From Pedobacter segetis (GTDB lineage Bacteria; Bacteroidota; Bacteroidia; Sphingobacteriales; Sphingobacteriaceae), in NCBI RefSeq assembly GCF_016623585.1, contig NZ_JAEHFY010000012.1, positions 1 through 64,000 of the forward strand: a stretch of DNA of 64,000 bases. Direction: 5' to 3'. Shown here piece by piece: positions 19,326-29,123 of the stretch; position 1 is the first letter of the stretch, and each line of letters starts with the position of its first letter. The position numbers were made by a program, and so were the translations under genes. Under the pieces are notes generated by a model. It worked only from the letters and a program-made list of their open reading frames with translations. It was not told where the DNA came from and made no database searches.

Positions 19326-19353
19326 AAAAACCTCTAATCTCTCAGAGGTTTTT
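19326..19353 (-). terminator. Terminator after sucAB (bidirectional stem)
   Basis: A perfect 10-bp stem (AAAAACCTCT with AGAGGTTTTT) with an 8-nt loop lies between the sucB stop and the gtrA start. On the minus strand it ends in a T run, which fits termination of the sucAB transcript ahead of gtrA. Confidence 0.88.
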
Positions 19354-19372
19354 ATGTTTATTTTTATCGATT

Positions 19373-20923
19373 TTAAACTCCTAATAATAACCTGGCGGGA
19401 TCTTCTAACAATTGCTTAACCCTTACCAAAAAGCCTACGGATTCTCTACCATCAATTACCCTGTGATCATAAGATAATGCCAAATACATCATCGGAAGAA
19501 TAACAACCTGGCCGTTTACTGCCATTGGGCGTTCTACTATGTTGTGCATCCCCAAAATTGCAGACTGTGGGGCGTTAATGATTGGTGTTGACATCATAGA
19601 ACCAAATATACCACCATTAGTTATCGTAAAGGTTCCACCTGTCATCTCATCAATCCCTAATTTACCTTCGCGGGCCTTAACCGCCAATCTAATAACTTCT
19701 TTTTCAATCTCTGCTAAAGATAAACTATCTGCATTTCTTATTACAGGTACCACCAATCCTTTTGGTGCAGATACCGCAATTGAAACATCGGCAAAATTGC
19801 TGAAAACCAATTCTTCGCCTTCTATTCTTGCGCCAACAGATGGGAAATCTTTTAACGCTTCGGTAACTGCCTTTGTAAAAAACGACATGAAACCTAAACC
19901 AACGCCATGTTTTTCTTTAAATTGATCTTTATATTTCTTCCTTAGTTCCATCACCGGTCCCATGTTAACTTCGTTAAAGGTTGTTAACATGGCGGTTTCA
20001 TTCTTTACGGTAACCAAGCGTTTAGAAATGGTTTTTCGTAAAGAGGTCATCTTTTCACGACGCTCATCTCTATTTCCAGAAGTTGGCTGTGAAGCAGATG
20101 TGCTTCCAGAAGATTTAGATATTGTTGAGCCTTCTACCTTCGTCTTTTGATCTTCAACTTTTTGGGCATTAATGGCATCTTCTTTTGTAATGCGGCCATC
20201 AACTCCAGTACTTTTCACATCTTTTGCATCAATACCTTTTTCTGCTAAAATTTTTGCGGCGGCAGGTGATGGCGATTTATCTGCATAAGAAGTATTAGAT
20301 TTTTCAGTTTTTGAATTGCTCTCTGCTTCTGGCTTTTGGCTTTCAGCATTTTGTGCGCCTCTTCCAGAAATTTTAGCTACCACAGCACCAATCTCTAAGG
20401 TATCGCCTTCTTTTGCTATTAAACTTAAAATTCCCGCACTTTCTGCTGGTAATTCAAAAGTAGCCTTATCAGATTCTAGTTCGGCAATAACCTCATCCAT
20501 CTCTACGCTATCACCTTCTTGTTTTAACCATTTTGTTAGGGTAACTTCTGTAATAGATTCTCCAACCGAAGGGACTTTTATTTCTTTCGTTTCACTGCTC
20601 TCGGCTTTTGGTTCTTCACTTGCGGCCTTCTCTACGTCTTGTTTTTCGCTTTTGGCTTTTGCCTTTTGGCTGTCGGTTTTAACAGGATCGCCGTCTTCAA
20701 TACTACAAACAACAGCTCCAATTTCTAAAGTATCGCCTTCATTTGCGATCAACTTTAAAGTACCAGATGCTTCTGCTGGTAATTCAAAAGTAGCCTTGTC
20801 AGATTCTAACTCAGCAATTACCTCGTCCATTTCTACATGGTCGCCTTCTTTTTTTAACCATTTGGCCAGTACTACCTCTGTAATTGATTCGCCAACTGAA
20901 GGCACCTTTATATCTAAGCTCAT
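19373..20923 (-). CDS. sucB: 2-oxoglutarate dehydrogenase E2 (dihydrolipoyl succinyltransferase), two lipoyl domains
   Basis: E2 core of the 2-oxoglutarate dehydrogenase complex. Two lipoyl domains (about 1-76 and 117-190) each carry the lipoylated lysine in a [12 protein letters not shown] context. They are joined by Lys/Glu/Ala-rich linkers and followed by an E1/E3-binding domain (about 220-260, with [16 protein letters not shown]) and a catalytic acyltransferase domain (about 285-516) with the active-site [11 protein letters not shown]. Many 2-oxoglutarate E2s have one lipoyl domain, so the duplication stands out. It follows sucA by 23 bp, forming a sucAB operon. Confidence 0.95.
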   Translation of the reverse strand: MSLDIKVPSVGESITEVVLAKWLKKEGDHVEMDEVIAELESDKATFELPAEASGTLKLIANEGDTLEIGAVVCSIEDGDPVKTDSQKAKAKSEKQDVEKAASEEPKAESSETKEIKVPSVGESITEVTLTKWLKQEGDSVEMDEVIAELESDKATFELPAESAGILSLIAKEGDTLEIGAVVAKISGRGAQNAESQKPEAESNSKTEKSNTSYADKSPSPAAAKILAEKGIDAKDVKSTGVDGRITKEDAINAQKVEDQKTKVEGSTISKSSGSTSASQPTSGNRDERREKMTSLRKTISKRLVTVKNETAMLTTFNEVNMGPVMELRKKYKDQFKEKHGVGLGFMSFFTKAVTEALKDFPSVGARIEGEELVFSNFADVSIAVSAPKGLVVPVIRNADSLSLAEIEKEVIRLAVKAREGKLGIDEMTGGTFTITNGGIFGSMMSTPIINAPQSAILGMHNIVERPMAVNGQVVILPMMYLALSYDHRVIDGRESVGFLVRVKQLLEDPARLLLGV

Positions 20924-20946
20924 AAATTTAAGAATATGATTTTCTA

Positions 20947-23751
20947 TTAATCAACTTTGGCCGTTTTTGCCATTGCAGATTTTTTAATAACTTCTTTAAC
21001 TTTTTCTACGTTTTTAATCTCAAATGCTTTGGCAACAATTGCGGCTTGTTCTGCCAAATGTTGTTTGGCAAAACCAGTTGCTGGGCTGCTAGATGGCTTT
21101 CTTGATATTACATCAAAATTAAAATCTGATTTTCTAAAAATCCTTGATATGAATGGCCAAGCGCCCATGTTTTCTGATTCCTCTTGCACCCAAACAAATT
21201 CTGCATTTTTATATTTTTTCCTGATTTTTTCTAATTGATCATAAGGCGTTGGATAAACCTGTTCTAACCTTACTATAGCAACATCATTTCTTTTGCTTTT
21301 TTCTTGCTCTTCTAATAAATCGTAATAAATTTTACCAAAAGATATTAAAACTCGTTTAACATTTACAGCTTTAACATTCTCATCATCAATTACTTCTTGA
21401 AACTTACCGTCTGTAAAATCTTTTAAGGGAGAAACACATTTAGGAAATCTCAATAGGCTTTTTGGCGAGAAAACTACTAAAGGTTTACGAATTTCTCTTA
21501 TTAATTGTCTGCGTAGGGCATGGAAGAATTGGGCCGGTGTGGTGCAATTGATCACTTGCATATTATATTCTGCACAAAGCTCTAAGAAACGTTCTATCCT
21601 TGCTGAAGAATGTTCTGGCCCTTGCCCTTCATAACCGTGAGGTAAAAGCATAACCAATCCGTTTGCCCTTTGCCATTTTGTTTCGGCAGCAGAGATGTAC
21701 TGATCCAGGATAATTTGCGCACCATTAAAGAAATCGCCAAACTGCGCTTCCCAAATTGTTAAAGCATTTGGGTTTGCCATGGCGTAACCATACTCGAAAC
21801 CTAGAACACCATATTCTGAGAGGTGAGAGTTATAGATTTCAAACGGGGCTTGATCTTTTGCCAAGTTTGATAATGGTGTATATTCTTCTTCAGAATCTTC
21901 TACTTTCACTACGGCATGTCTGTGCGAGAAAGTCCCTCTTTCTACATCTTGTCCGCTCATTCTCACTCTTTTGCCATCATTTATAACGCTGGCATAAGCT
22001 ACCAATTCTCCCATGGCCCAATCAAAAACATGGGTTTCTTCGGCCATTTTTAATCGCTCTTTAAACAAACGATCAATTTTTGAAAGGAAATTTTTATCTT
22101 TTGGTAAAGTAGAAATACTTTTTGCAAGCTTTAAAAACGTTTCTTTATCGATAGCTGTATTTGGAGATGATTCAAAATCTTCTGGTTTAGAAAAACGCAT
22201 AGCTGTCCATGCTCCAGAAAATGCAGGGTTTGATGGTGCGCCTTCATCTTCTTTAGATTCGTTTAATCTTTCTTGTAAAAGGGCCTTAAACTCCTTTTCC
22301 ATCTGCTTTGCCAAATTATTATCAACCGTACCAGAAGAAAGCAGTTTTTCTACATAAATTTCTCTTGGGTTTGGGTGGTTTTCTATGGTTTTATAAAGTA
22401 TCGGCTGTGTAAACCTAGGCTCATCAGACTCATTGTGGCCGTATCTACGATAGCAAAGAATATCTATAAAAACATCGTTATGGAAACGTTGGCGATATTC
22501 CATCGCCATATTTATGGCATAAACCAACTCTTCTACATCGTCTCCGTTTACATGGAAAACAGGCGATAAAGTTACTTTGGCGATATCTGTACAATAGGTA
22601 GAAGATCTTGCATCTTTATAATTGGTGGTAAAGCCAATTTGATTATTGATGACCAAATGGATGGTGCCGCCGGTAGAGTAAGCATCTAACTTAGACATTT
22701 GCAAAACCTCATAAACTATGCCCTGCCCCGCAATAGAAGCATCGCCATGCAATAAAATAGGTGCAATCTTTTTATAATCGCTATCATATTTTAAATCCAT
22801 CTTAGAGCGTGTAATCCCTTCTACCACGGCAGAAACCGTTTCTAAATGTGATGGATTTGGGCAAAGGCTTAAATGAACTTTTTGGTTATTAGAGGTTTCT
22901 ACATCGGTAGAAAAACCAAGATGATATTTTACGTCGCCACCAAACGGAAGGTCTTTATTGTACTTCCCTTCAAACTCAGAGAAAATATCTTTATAGGTTT
23001 TACCCATAATGTTGGCCAATACGTTTAGCCGCCCTCTATGTGCCATTCCTATTACAAATTCCTGGATCCCTAAAGCTGCCCCTTTTTCTATAACAGAATC
23101 TAATGCAGGGATCAAGGCTTCTGCGCCTTCTAAAGAAAATCTTTTCTGGCCTAAAAATTTGGTACCTAAAAAACTCTCAAATGCAACCGCTTGGTTTAAT
23201 TTTAGTAGGATCCTTTTTTTTGTCTCAACATCAAAATCTGGTTTGTTCCTAGATTTTTCCATGCGATCTTCAAACCATTTAAGTTTGATGGGGTTACGCA
23301 TATAGCGATATTCTATCCCTAAAGATTGGCAATAGGTATCTTCTAAAAGTTGTTTAATTTCCCTTAAAGTGGCATTGGGGCCTAACCCAACTTCTACACC
23401 GGCCTTAAAAACGGTATCCAGATCGGCTTCTGTAAAGCCAAAAGTCTCTAATTCTTTGCCTGGGAAATATTGCCTCCTCTCTCTTACCGGATTTGTTTTA
23501 GTAAATAAATGCCCACGATCTCTGTATCCATTGATCATGTTTAGAGCATTTATTTCTTTTAAAACATGATCAGAAGAGCTAGAAGAAGTATTGCCAGTAG
23601 ATGCTTCTTTGTCTGATTGTTGACCAAAATCAAAACCTTCAAAGAATTTTTGCCAACCAAAATCAACCGAATCTGGGTTTTGTTGGTAAGATTGGTATAA
23701 GGAATCTATGTATGCCGAATCGGCGTTGCTTAGATAAGATAAACTATCCAT
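20947..23751 (-). CDS. sucA: 2-oxoglutarate dehydrogenase E1
   Basis: Thiamine-diphosphate-dependent decarboxylase of the TCA cycle. Features include an N-terminal E2-binding helix with [15 protein letters not shown], the [14 protein letters not shown] segment, the ThDP motif [13 protein letters not shown] with NNQIGFTT, and the C-terminal transketolase domain with [17 protein letters not shown]. The 934 residues are standard. The start is ATG at 23751; a TTG at 23754 is directly upstream. A good -7 box lies at 23777-23784. Confidence 0.97.
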   Translation of the reverse strand: MDSLSYLSNADSAYIDSLYQSYQQNPDSVDFGWQKFFEGFDFGQQSDKEASTGNTSSSSSDHVLKEINALNMINGYRDRGHLFTKTNPVRERRQYFPGKELETFGFTEADLDTVFKAGVEVGLGPNATLREIKQLLEDTYCQSLGIEYRYMRNPIKLKWFEDRMEKSRNKPDFDVETKKRILLKLNQAVAFESFLGTKFLGQKRFSLEGAEALIPALDSVIEKGAALGIQEFVIGMAHRGRLNVLANIMGKTYKDIFSEFEGKYNKDLPFGGDVKYHLGFSTDVETSNNQKVHLSLCPNPSHLETVSAVVEGITRSKMDLKYDSDYKKIAPILLHGDASIAGQGIVYEVLQMSKLDAYSTGGTIHLVINNQIGFTTNYKDARSSTYCTDIAKVTLSPVFHVNGDDVEELVYAINMAMEYRQRFHNDVFIDILCYRRYGHNESDEPRFTQPILYKTIENHPNPREIYVEKLLSSGTVDNNLAKQMEKEFKALLQERLNESKEDEGAPSNPAFSGAWTAMRFSKPEDFESSPNTAIDKETFLKLAKSISTLPKDKNFLSKIDRLFKERLKMAEETHVFDWAMGELVAYASVINDGKRVRMSGQDVERGTFSHRHAVVKVEDSEEEYTPLSNLAKDQAPFEIYNSHLSEYGVLGFEYGYAMANPNALTIWEAQFGDFFNGAQIILDQYISAAETKWQRANGLVMLLPHGYEGQGPEHSSARIERFLELCAEYNMQVINCTTPAQFFHALRRQLIREIRKPLVVFSPKSLLRFPKCVSPLKDFTDGKFQEVIDDENVKAVNVKRVLISFGKIYYDLLEEQEKSKRNDVAIVRLEQVYPTPYDQLEKIRKKYKNAEFVWVQEESENMGAWPFISRIFRKSDFNFDVISRKPSSSPATGFAKQHLAEQAAIVAKAFEIKNVEKVKEVIKKSAMAKTAKVD

Positions 23752-23776
23752 CAAAAAAAAATATTTTTATTGGTTG

Positions 23777-23784
23777 CAAAAGTA
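23777..23784 (-). promoter_or_regulatory. Likely -7 box of the sucAB promoter
   Basis: On the minus strand TACTTTTG matches TAnnTTTG exactly and lies 25 bp before the sucA ATG, a typical short leader for Bacteroidota. Confidence 0.45.
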
Positions 23785-23848
23785 AAAAAATAGGTTTGTA
23801 AACCAGTAAATTAATGCTATTAATTAAATTTAATTATGTGCTTGTAGG

Positions 23849-24748
23849 TTATTTATAAGCAGAGCCGTTAAGATGGTGCACCTGATCTATAAATTCTTGT
23901 ATGTTTTTGATAAAAATGGTGTTTGGGATAGGAGAGAAAGTATTACAAGAAATTTGTGCACCGGCCAAAATTAAAGGAGTATCATTAATTTTTTCTTTGA
24001 TCTTGTGGATCAGATCTTCTAATTTAATTTCTGAATTTGCGATGGTAAGCACCGTAAAAACAAAGTCAGGTTCATAATATTCTACTACCTCTCCTAGGCT
24101 TTCAAAGGGCATATCTTGCCCTAAATATAATGCCCTGTGCCCATTGTTTTTAAGAAGGTATTGCGCAAATAGCAAACCTACTTCGTGGTGTTCTTGTGGG
24201 GGTAAAAACAAGATGAAGCGTTTAGAGTTTTCGTTCTTGGCACTCTTTAGTTCATAAGTATCGTGAATTATTTTTTGTTCTATTTTTTGGGTGGCGAAAT
24301 GTTCATGCGCAGCATTTATAGTGCCTACTTGCCACATAAAGCCCACTTTGCGCATAAATGGGAAGATGATCTCACATATCGCTTTCTCCATTCCCAAATC
24401 GTTTACGCAACCGTTTAATACTTCATCAAACTCATGATCATCCATTTTTAACATGGCGTTTGATAGCATCTGGACTTGTACGTTGATATTATAGTGATCT
24501 TCTTGAAGTTTCTTTACCAATAGATTTATCTCGGCATTATCCATCTTGGATATCCTACTGATTTTGTAGCCGCTTTCATTTAAAGCGGCAATGTTTAAAA
24601 ACTTACAAAGATCATGATCATCATAATACCTGATGTTGGTTTCTGTACGTTTAGGGGTAAAAAAATTGTAACGCTGTTCCCAAACCCTTATGGTATGGGC
24701 TTTAATACCTGTTAAATTTTCAATATCACTAATAGAGAATTTTCTCAA
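23849..24748 (-). CDS. MerR-family regulator with B12-binding photosensory domain (CarH/LitR type)
   Basis: An N-terminal MerR winged helix (about 1-75, TGIKAHTIRVWEQRY) precedes a four-helix cap and a Rossmann cobalamin-binding domain. The hallmark Wx9EH motif is intact (Trp139, Glu149-His150), and the base-off axial-histidine motif ExHxxG is at Glu186, His188, Gly191. In CarH-type regulators adenosylcobalamin is photolysed, and light breaks the DNA-bound tetramer and relieves repression. The residue after Trp139 is Gln140, where Thermus CarH has the histidine that forms the light-state cobalt bond. It lies 73 bp downstream of the photolyase gene on the same strand, surrounded by light-related genes. 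Confidence 0.9.
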   Translation of the reverse strand: MRKFSISDIENLTGIKAHTIRVWEQRYNFFTPKRTETNIRYYDDHDLCKFLNIAALNESGYKISRISKMDNAEINLLVKKLQEDHYNINVQVQMLSNAMLKMDDHEFDEVLNGCVNDLGMEKAICEIIFPFMRKVGFMWQVGTINAAHEHFATQKIEQKIIHDTYELKSAKNENSKRFILFLPPQEHHEVGLLFAQYLLKNNGHRALYLGQDMPFESLGEVVEYYEPDFVFTVLTIANSEIKLEDLIHKIKEKINDTPLILAGAQISCNTFSPIPNTIFIKNIQEFIDQVHHLNGSAYK

Positions 24749-24794
24749 AACTTATGTTTTAACAATGTATTTGGTTTGGGTTATTTGTTTGGGT

Positions 24795-24817
24795 AACAAA
24801 TTTATTAACAGTTTGTT
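24795..24817. promoter_or_regulatory. Inverted repeat between photolyase and MerR-B12 genes, possible operator
   Basis: AACAAA and TTTGTT form a perfect 6-bp inverted repeat with an 11-bp gap, in the 73-bp spacer just before the regulator gene. It could be an autoregulatory MerR site or chance in A/T-rich DNA. Confidence 0.25.
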
Positions 24818-24821
24818 TATT

Positions 24822-26360
24822 TTACAATGAGTTTAAGTTTGATAGGTAATGATTGCCCTGGTTTACGATTGTATCTATTTCTGATTTGTCCATTTTTTCT
24901 AATAACCTGTACACCATCCCTATACGGGCATTTTTTTTCAATTTATCTTCATGTTTGATATAGAAATTCCAGTACAAACTATTAAACGGACAGGCTTTGT
25001 CTCCATGTCTTAGGTTTTTATCGTACTTGCAACCGCTGCAATAATTGCTCATTTTATTGATGTAATTGGCAGATGCAACATAGGGTTTAGAACCTATTAA
25101 ACCACCATCTGCAAATTGGCTCATGCCACGGGTGTTGGTTATCTGTACCCATTCTACGGCATCGGCATAAACGCCAAGGTACCAAGCATCCACTTCATTG
25201 GGGTTTGCGCCTATCAATAACGCAAAATTTCCGATTACCATTAACCGCTGGATATGATGGGCATAAGCATGGTCTAAAGAGTTATTGATGGCATATTTTA
25301 AACAATTCATTTTTACTTTGCCATCCCAAAACCAAGAAGGTAATTTGGTTTTATTATCCAAATAATTTTTTGAGGCAAAGGCCGGCATTTGGTCCCAATA
25401 AATTCCACGCATATATTCTCGCCAGCCGATCACCTGCCGTACAAAACCTTCTACCTGTGCAATATCGATCTCCTTTTTATTCGCCTGCCAAGTATCAATA
25501 ACCTGATCTACCACTTCTTTTGGAGAGATCATTTTTAGGTTTAAAGAAAAAGAAAGACAAGAATGGAAAAGCGTATGGTGTTCTTTTAGCATGGCATCTT
25601 CATATCTGCCAAACGATGGGAGCAACTCATCACAAAAATACTTTAGAACTTTTAATGCTTCTTTTCTGCTTGTTGGGTAAGGGAATTCTTTTGGTTTGAT
25701 GTTGCCGAAATAATCAACTTTAAGATCATCTAAAAGTTTAACAATATCAGAAACATCTTTTTTGAATAGTAGGGGGGCTTTTAGCGGATATTTACCATCG
25801 TATTTTTTTCTGTTTTCATGATCAAAGTTCCATTTATCGCCAAATGGTTCTAATTTATTATCAACCAGTAAATGGTGTTTTTTACGCATATCGCGGTAAA
25901 AGCTTTCCATTAAATATTGCTTTTTCCCTTTAAAAAAATCTTTTACGTCTTCACGGCTGGTGTAAAAATGTTCGGTATCAAAAACCTGTGTTTCAATTTC
26001 TAGGTTTTCGCAGATTTCTTTTATTTGTTGGTCTAAGCGATATTCATCTGGCAGTTGATATTCAAATTTTTCGATTGATAATTTTTCGATAAGGTTTTTT
26101 AGGTTTTCTTTAAAGTTTTGCTGATTATCCTCATCATCTAATCGAAAGTAAATGATTTGATGACCCTCATTTCTCAATTCTTCGGCAAAGTTTCTCATCG
26201 CCATAAAAAAACCGATTATTTTTTGGATATGATGCTTCACATATTGCTGTTCTTGCATCACTTCCATTATGATATATGTAACCTCATTATCTTTTTTATT
26301 AAACCAAGAATGATGATGGTTAAGCTGATCGCCTAAAATAAGTCGGAGTGTTTTTGCCAT
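24822..26360 (-). CDS. phrB: Fe-S bacterial cryptochrome/(6-4) photolyase (DPRP, PhrB type)
   Basis: This 512-residue flavoprotein has the N-terminal opening LRLILGDQLNHHHSWF of deoxyribodipyrimidine photolyase-related proteins. Four cysteines, Cys353, Cys441, Cys444 and Cys457, have spacings of 88, 3 and 13 residues, identical to those I recall for the [4Fe-4S] ligands of Agrobacterium PhrB. The C-terminal FAD domain contains GNFALLIGANPNEVDAW and NTRGMSQFADGG. It probably repairs (6-4) photoproducts with blue light. It heads a two-gene unit with the MerR-B12 regulator. Confidence 0.92.
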   Translation of the reverse strand: MAKTLRLILGDQLNHHHSWFNKKDNEVTYIIMEVMQEQQYVKHHIQKIIGFFMAMRNFAEELRNEGHQIIYFRLDDEDNQQNFKENLKNLIEKLSIEKFEYQLPDEYRLDQQIKEICENLEIETQVFDTEHFYTSREDVKDFFKGKKQYLMESFYRDMRKKHHLLVDNKLEPFGDKWNFDHENRKKYDGKYPLKAPLLFKKDVSDIVKLLDDLKVDYFGNIKPKEFPYPTSRKEALKVLKYFCDELLPSFGRYEDAMLKEHHTLFHSCLSFSLNLKMISPKEVVDQVIDTWQANKKEIDIAQVEGFVRQVIGWREYMRGIYWDQMPAFASKNYLDNKTKLPSWFWDGKVKMNCLKYAINNSLDHAYAHHIQRLMVIGNFALLIGANPNEVDAWYLGVYADAVEWVQITNTRGMSQFADGGLIGSKPYVASANYINKMSNYCSGCKYDKNLRHGDKACPFNSLYWNFYIKHEDKLKKNARIGMVYRLLEKMDKSEIDTIVNQGNHYLSNLNSL

Positions 26361-26373
26361 TTAGAATAAACAG

Positions 26374-26381
26374 CAAAGATT
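26374..26381 (-). promoter_or_regulatory. Possible -7 box of the photolyase promoter
   Basis: Minus-strand AATCTTTG, one mismatch from TAnnTTTG, lies 13 bp before the photolyase ATG, implying a very short leader. Confidence 0.3.
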
Positions 26382-26440
26382 GAAATTGTGTTTTGATATG
26401 AATCTAAAATTAAATAAGTTTAAAAAAAAATATCAAAAAA

Positions 26441-27445
26441 ATGAAAAATTTAAGTCGCATTTTAACTATAATTTGTCCCATTTTATTTTCATTCTCAGCA
26501 ATTGCACAAAGTAATTTTTCTTTTCAGAAAAAAATATCTTTAAAAGGAAGCGGTGGCTGGGATTATATGCTTTTAGATTCACAAAAAAGCAGATTGTTCG
26601 TTTCGCATGATGATAGAGTTCATGTAATTGATTTGAACTCTTACAAAGAAACAAAAACTATTAAAAATTTGCATGGTGCACATCATATAGAAATTGCCCC
26701 AACTTTTAATAAGCTATTTATATCTAACGGAGATAATAATACTGTAACTGTGTATAATTATAGCAGTTTAGACAGCATAACTACTATCGCAGTTGGAAAT
26801 GAAAATCCAGATCCAATGTGTTATGATGATTTTTCTAAGAAACTTTATGTGTTTTGTGATAACAATAAATCTGTAATCATAGACCCAAAAAACAATAAAA
26901 TAACAGGAAGTATCGCATTAGGAGGAGCACCTGATTTTGCTTTTTCTAATCATAAAGGATTTATTTATAATAATCTTGAAGGTTCTGATGAAACTATTAT
27001 TATTGATGTAAAGCAGCAAAAAGTTATTAAAAGATTTCCTTTACCAAAAGGTGCTGCACCAACCGGATTAGCTTTGGATGATCAAAACAAAAGGTTGTTT
27101 GCAATTTGTAGGGGAATTAATAAAATGGTGGTGCTAGATTCTGAAAAAGGTACTATGATTATGCAATTTCCAATTGGAGGAAATGACGATGGTATTCATT
27201 TTGACAAAGATCGTAAATTGATTTTTTGTTCTGCCGGTGCAGGAAAAGTTATTGTAATAAAACAATTATCGAAAGATAACTACGTGGTATCAAAACAATT
27301 TAATACCCATTTTGGTGCAAAAACAATGGAATATAATAAATCTAAAAACGAATTATATTTTTCTGCGGCAGATAGAGTTAAAAATTCGGATAAATTAAGC
27401 CCTGATAATTTTGGAGTTTATGTTTTTAAAATTACTGATAAATAA
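26441..27445 (+). CDS. Secreted YncE-like beta-propeller protein
   Basis: A signal peptide (about 1-22, ending AIAQ) is followed by repeated blades of the YVTN/YncE type, recognisable as spaced segments such as SRLFVSHDDRVHVIDL, KLFISNGDNNTVTVYN, KKLYVFCDNNKSVIID and KRLFAICRGINKMVVLD. Such periplasmic propellers bind partners or DNA; no catalytic residues are evident. It stands alone on the plus strand between two minus-strand light genes, and its base composition is visibly more A/T-rich than the flanking genes, so it may have been acquired separately. It ends 7 bp before the convergent cry-DASH stop. Confidence 0.85.
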   Translation: MKNLSRILTIICPILFSFSAIAQSNFSFQKKISLKGSGGWDYMLLDSQKSRLFVSHDDRVHVIDLNSYKETKTIKNLHGAHHIEIAPTFNKLFISNGDNNTVTVYNYSSLDSITTIAVGNENPDPMCYDDFSKKLYVFCDNNKSVIIDPKNNKITGSIALGGAPDFAFSNHKGFIYNNLEGSDETIIIDVKQQKVIKRFPLPKGAAPTGLALDDQNKRLFAICRGINKMVVLDSEKGTMIMQFPIGGNDDGIHFDKDRKLIFCSAGAGKVIVIKQLSKDNYVVSKQFNTHFGAKTMEYNKSKNELYFSAADRVKNSDKLSPDNFGVYVFKITDK

Positions 27446-27452
27446 TTTTAAT

Positions 27453-28754
27453 TTAATTTTCTAACCAAAGCTTTCTATACTCCCCTTTCGGATCATAATC
27501 ATCAGCTTGCTTTTCAATATTAAAATGGCGGTTTTCACGGGGATCGTTACCAACGCCGGCAACATAGGCCCAATTTCCCCAATTGCTCGCCGGGTTATAA
27601 TCGATCAGTTTTTCTTCAAAATAGGCAGCGCCCCAGGTCCAGTTTACCTTTAAATCTTTTACCAAGTAAGAAGCCACGTTTTGGCGGCCACGGTTGCTCA
27701 TAAAACCGGTTAAATTCAGCTCTTTCATATTGGCATCTATAAAGGGGATGCCAGTTTCGGCATTTTTCCATTTTTCGAAAAGTTCTTCTTGGTTTTCGGC
27801 GTGTTCATTTTCTTTGCCTTTAAAACCACCTTCCATAAAAAATTGGGTACCGTGTTTTTTGAACATAAAACGGAAATAATCTCGCCACAAAAGCTCAAAA
27901 ATCAGCCAATAGGTACTATCGTTTGCGCCACGCTCTTGTTCGTATTTTTTTATCTCCCAGTAAACTTCCCTTGCAGATAAACATCCGGCGGATAGCCAAG
28001 CAGAAAACTTTGAGCTATAATCTGCCCCAATCAACCCATTTCGGGTTTTTTTATAGGTTTTTAGTAAATCGGTATCCCACAGATAATATTTTAATCTTGC
28101 TAAACCTTCGGTTTCACCGCCCTTGAATTTTATAGCGGTGCGATGGTCTGTTCTATTATGCTCTGCCCCTAAATCTTCTAAACTTGGTAAAGTGGTTTCT
28201 TCTAAATCTTTAGGTACGGTAATTTTTTGAGGAGATTCAAAAGCGGGGCGTATGATACCTTCTCGCTCTGTTTTTTTACGAAAAACGGTAAATACATCTG
28301 GGATGTCTTTTATAGGGAAGGGCAGATCTTCTTTATGGTACATGGTATGCCCAATAAAATGTTTTAGGTTGATCTGCTTTTTCCAAAGGGCATCTTCTAC
28401 TTTTGAGGAAATATCTGTTTCTTCAGAAGCTACTTCACGGTGGTGATATACTTCATTAACGTTGTATTTTTCGCAGATCTGTGGGATAAGTTCTTCTGGA
28501 TTACCTTGTAATACCAGTAGATCTCCCCCTAATTTTTGTAACGATTTTTTAAGATCGGCAACGCTTTCTAACAGGAATTGGGCCCTAAAGCCCCCTGTTT
28601 TTTTGGTGTTAAAGATGGTTTCCCTAAAATAGCGAGGATCAAAAATGAAAACAGGAACTATGGTGGATGCTTTTTGGGTAGCTTCTAATAAAATTTCATT
28701 ATCATGTATGCGTAAATCATTTCTAAACCAAACAAGTATCGTTTTTTCGCTCAT
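27453..28754 (-). CDS. cry: DASH-family cryptochrome
   Basis: An N-terminal alpha/beta antenna domain (LVWFRNDLRIHDNEILLEA) is followed by an all-helical FAD domain containing FELLWRDYFRFM, NLTGFMSNRGRQNVASYL and NPASNWGNWAYVAGVGNDPREN, which identify the DASH class (single-strand or structured-DNA CPD repair, and signalling in some organisms). Length of 433 residues fits a bacterial Cry-DASH. The DUF2256 microprotein gene lies 37 bp upstream on the same strand, so the two are probably co-transcribed. Confidence 0.95.
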   Translation of the reverse strand: MSEKTILVWFRNDLRIHDNEILLEATQKASTIVPVFIFDPRYFRETIFNTKKTGGFRAQFLLESVADLKKSLQKLGGDLLVLQGNPEELIPQICEKYNVNEVYHHREVASEETDISSKVEDALWKKQINLKHFIGHTMYHKEDLPFPIKDIPDVFTVFRKKTEREGIIRPAFESPQKITVPKDLEETTLPSLEDLGAEHNRTDHRTAIKFKGGETEGLARLKYYLWDTDLLKTYKKTRNGLIGADYSSKFSAWLSAGCLSAREVYWEIKKYEQERGANDSTYWLIFELLWRDYFRFMFKKHGTQFFMEGGFKGKENEHAENQEELFEKWKNAETGIPFIDANMKELNLTGFMSNRGRQNVASYLVKDLKVNWTWGAAYFEEKLIDYNPASNWGNWAYVAGVGNDPRENRHFNIEKQADDYDPKGEYRKLWLEN

Positions 28755-28791
28755 TTTTTATCTTCTCAGTTTTCTTTTACAATATTGCTTA

Positions 28792-28944
28792 TTATTTAAT
28801 ATTTCGGCAAAGGTTTGAACAATATTTTACTTCGTCCCAACACTTTTCCCACTTTTTGCGCCAAGTAAATTCTTTTTGGCAAGTTAAACACACCTTTTTT
28901 GGTAGGTTGATTTTTTTTATTGTTATACCTTTTTGATTTAACAT
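28792..28944 (-). CDS. DUF2256 zinc-finger microprotein (50 residues)
   Basis: The minus-strand frame from ATG at 28944 to TAA at 28792 encodes a basic 50-residue protein. Two cysteine pairs, Cys19-x2-Cys22 and Cys42-x3-Cys46, frame a core with [18 protein letters not shown], the DUF2256 signature. This family is repeatedly found beside photolyase/cryptochrome genes, and here it is immediately upstream of cry-DASH. A zinc-ribbon RNA/DNA-binding or assembly role is a guess. It is easy to miss because of its size. Confidence 0.88.
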   Translation of the reverse strand: MLNQKGITIKKINLPKKVCLTCQKEFTWRKKWEKCWDEVKYCSNLCRNIK

Positions 28945-28989
28945 TAGGTTAGATTTCTTTTGGTTAGACGATAAACATTGTTAATTGCT

Positions 28990-29084
28990 GCATTAGGGAT
29001 TGAAGCGGCATCCTTTTTATGCAAATAGCCGTTTTGCAAATGGCATAAAAAGATATAGCGGAAAGCCCGCCCGAATGCCCTAAT
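28990..29084. repeat. Dispersed palindromic element, copy 1
   Basis: About 95 bp bounded by ATTAGGG (28992) and CCCTAAT (29078), a perfect 7-bp terminal inverted repeat. Its core is a hairpin TTTTTATGC...GCATAAAAA. The left end GCATTAGGGATTGAAGCGG is the exact reverse complement of 46371-46389, and the right half AGATATAGCGGAAAGCCC resembles the copy at 61185-61333. Confidence 0.8.
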
Positions 29085-29123
29085 TTTTATTAAACAATAG
29101 AAGCTAAAAGATGTTTGTAATGG

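Noticed and set aside
20316-20939. 207-codon frame antisense to sucB
   Set aside because: Ser/Thr/Pro-rich composition results from reading the Lys/Glu/Ala-rich linker backwards; the sense gene is unambiguous.
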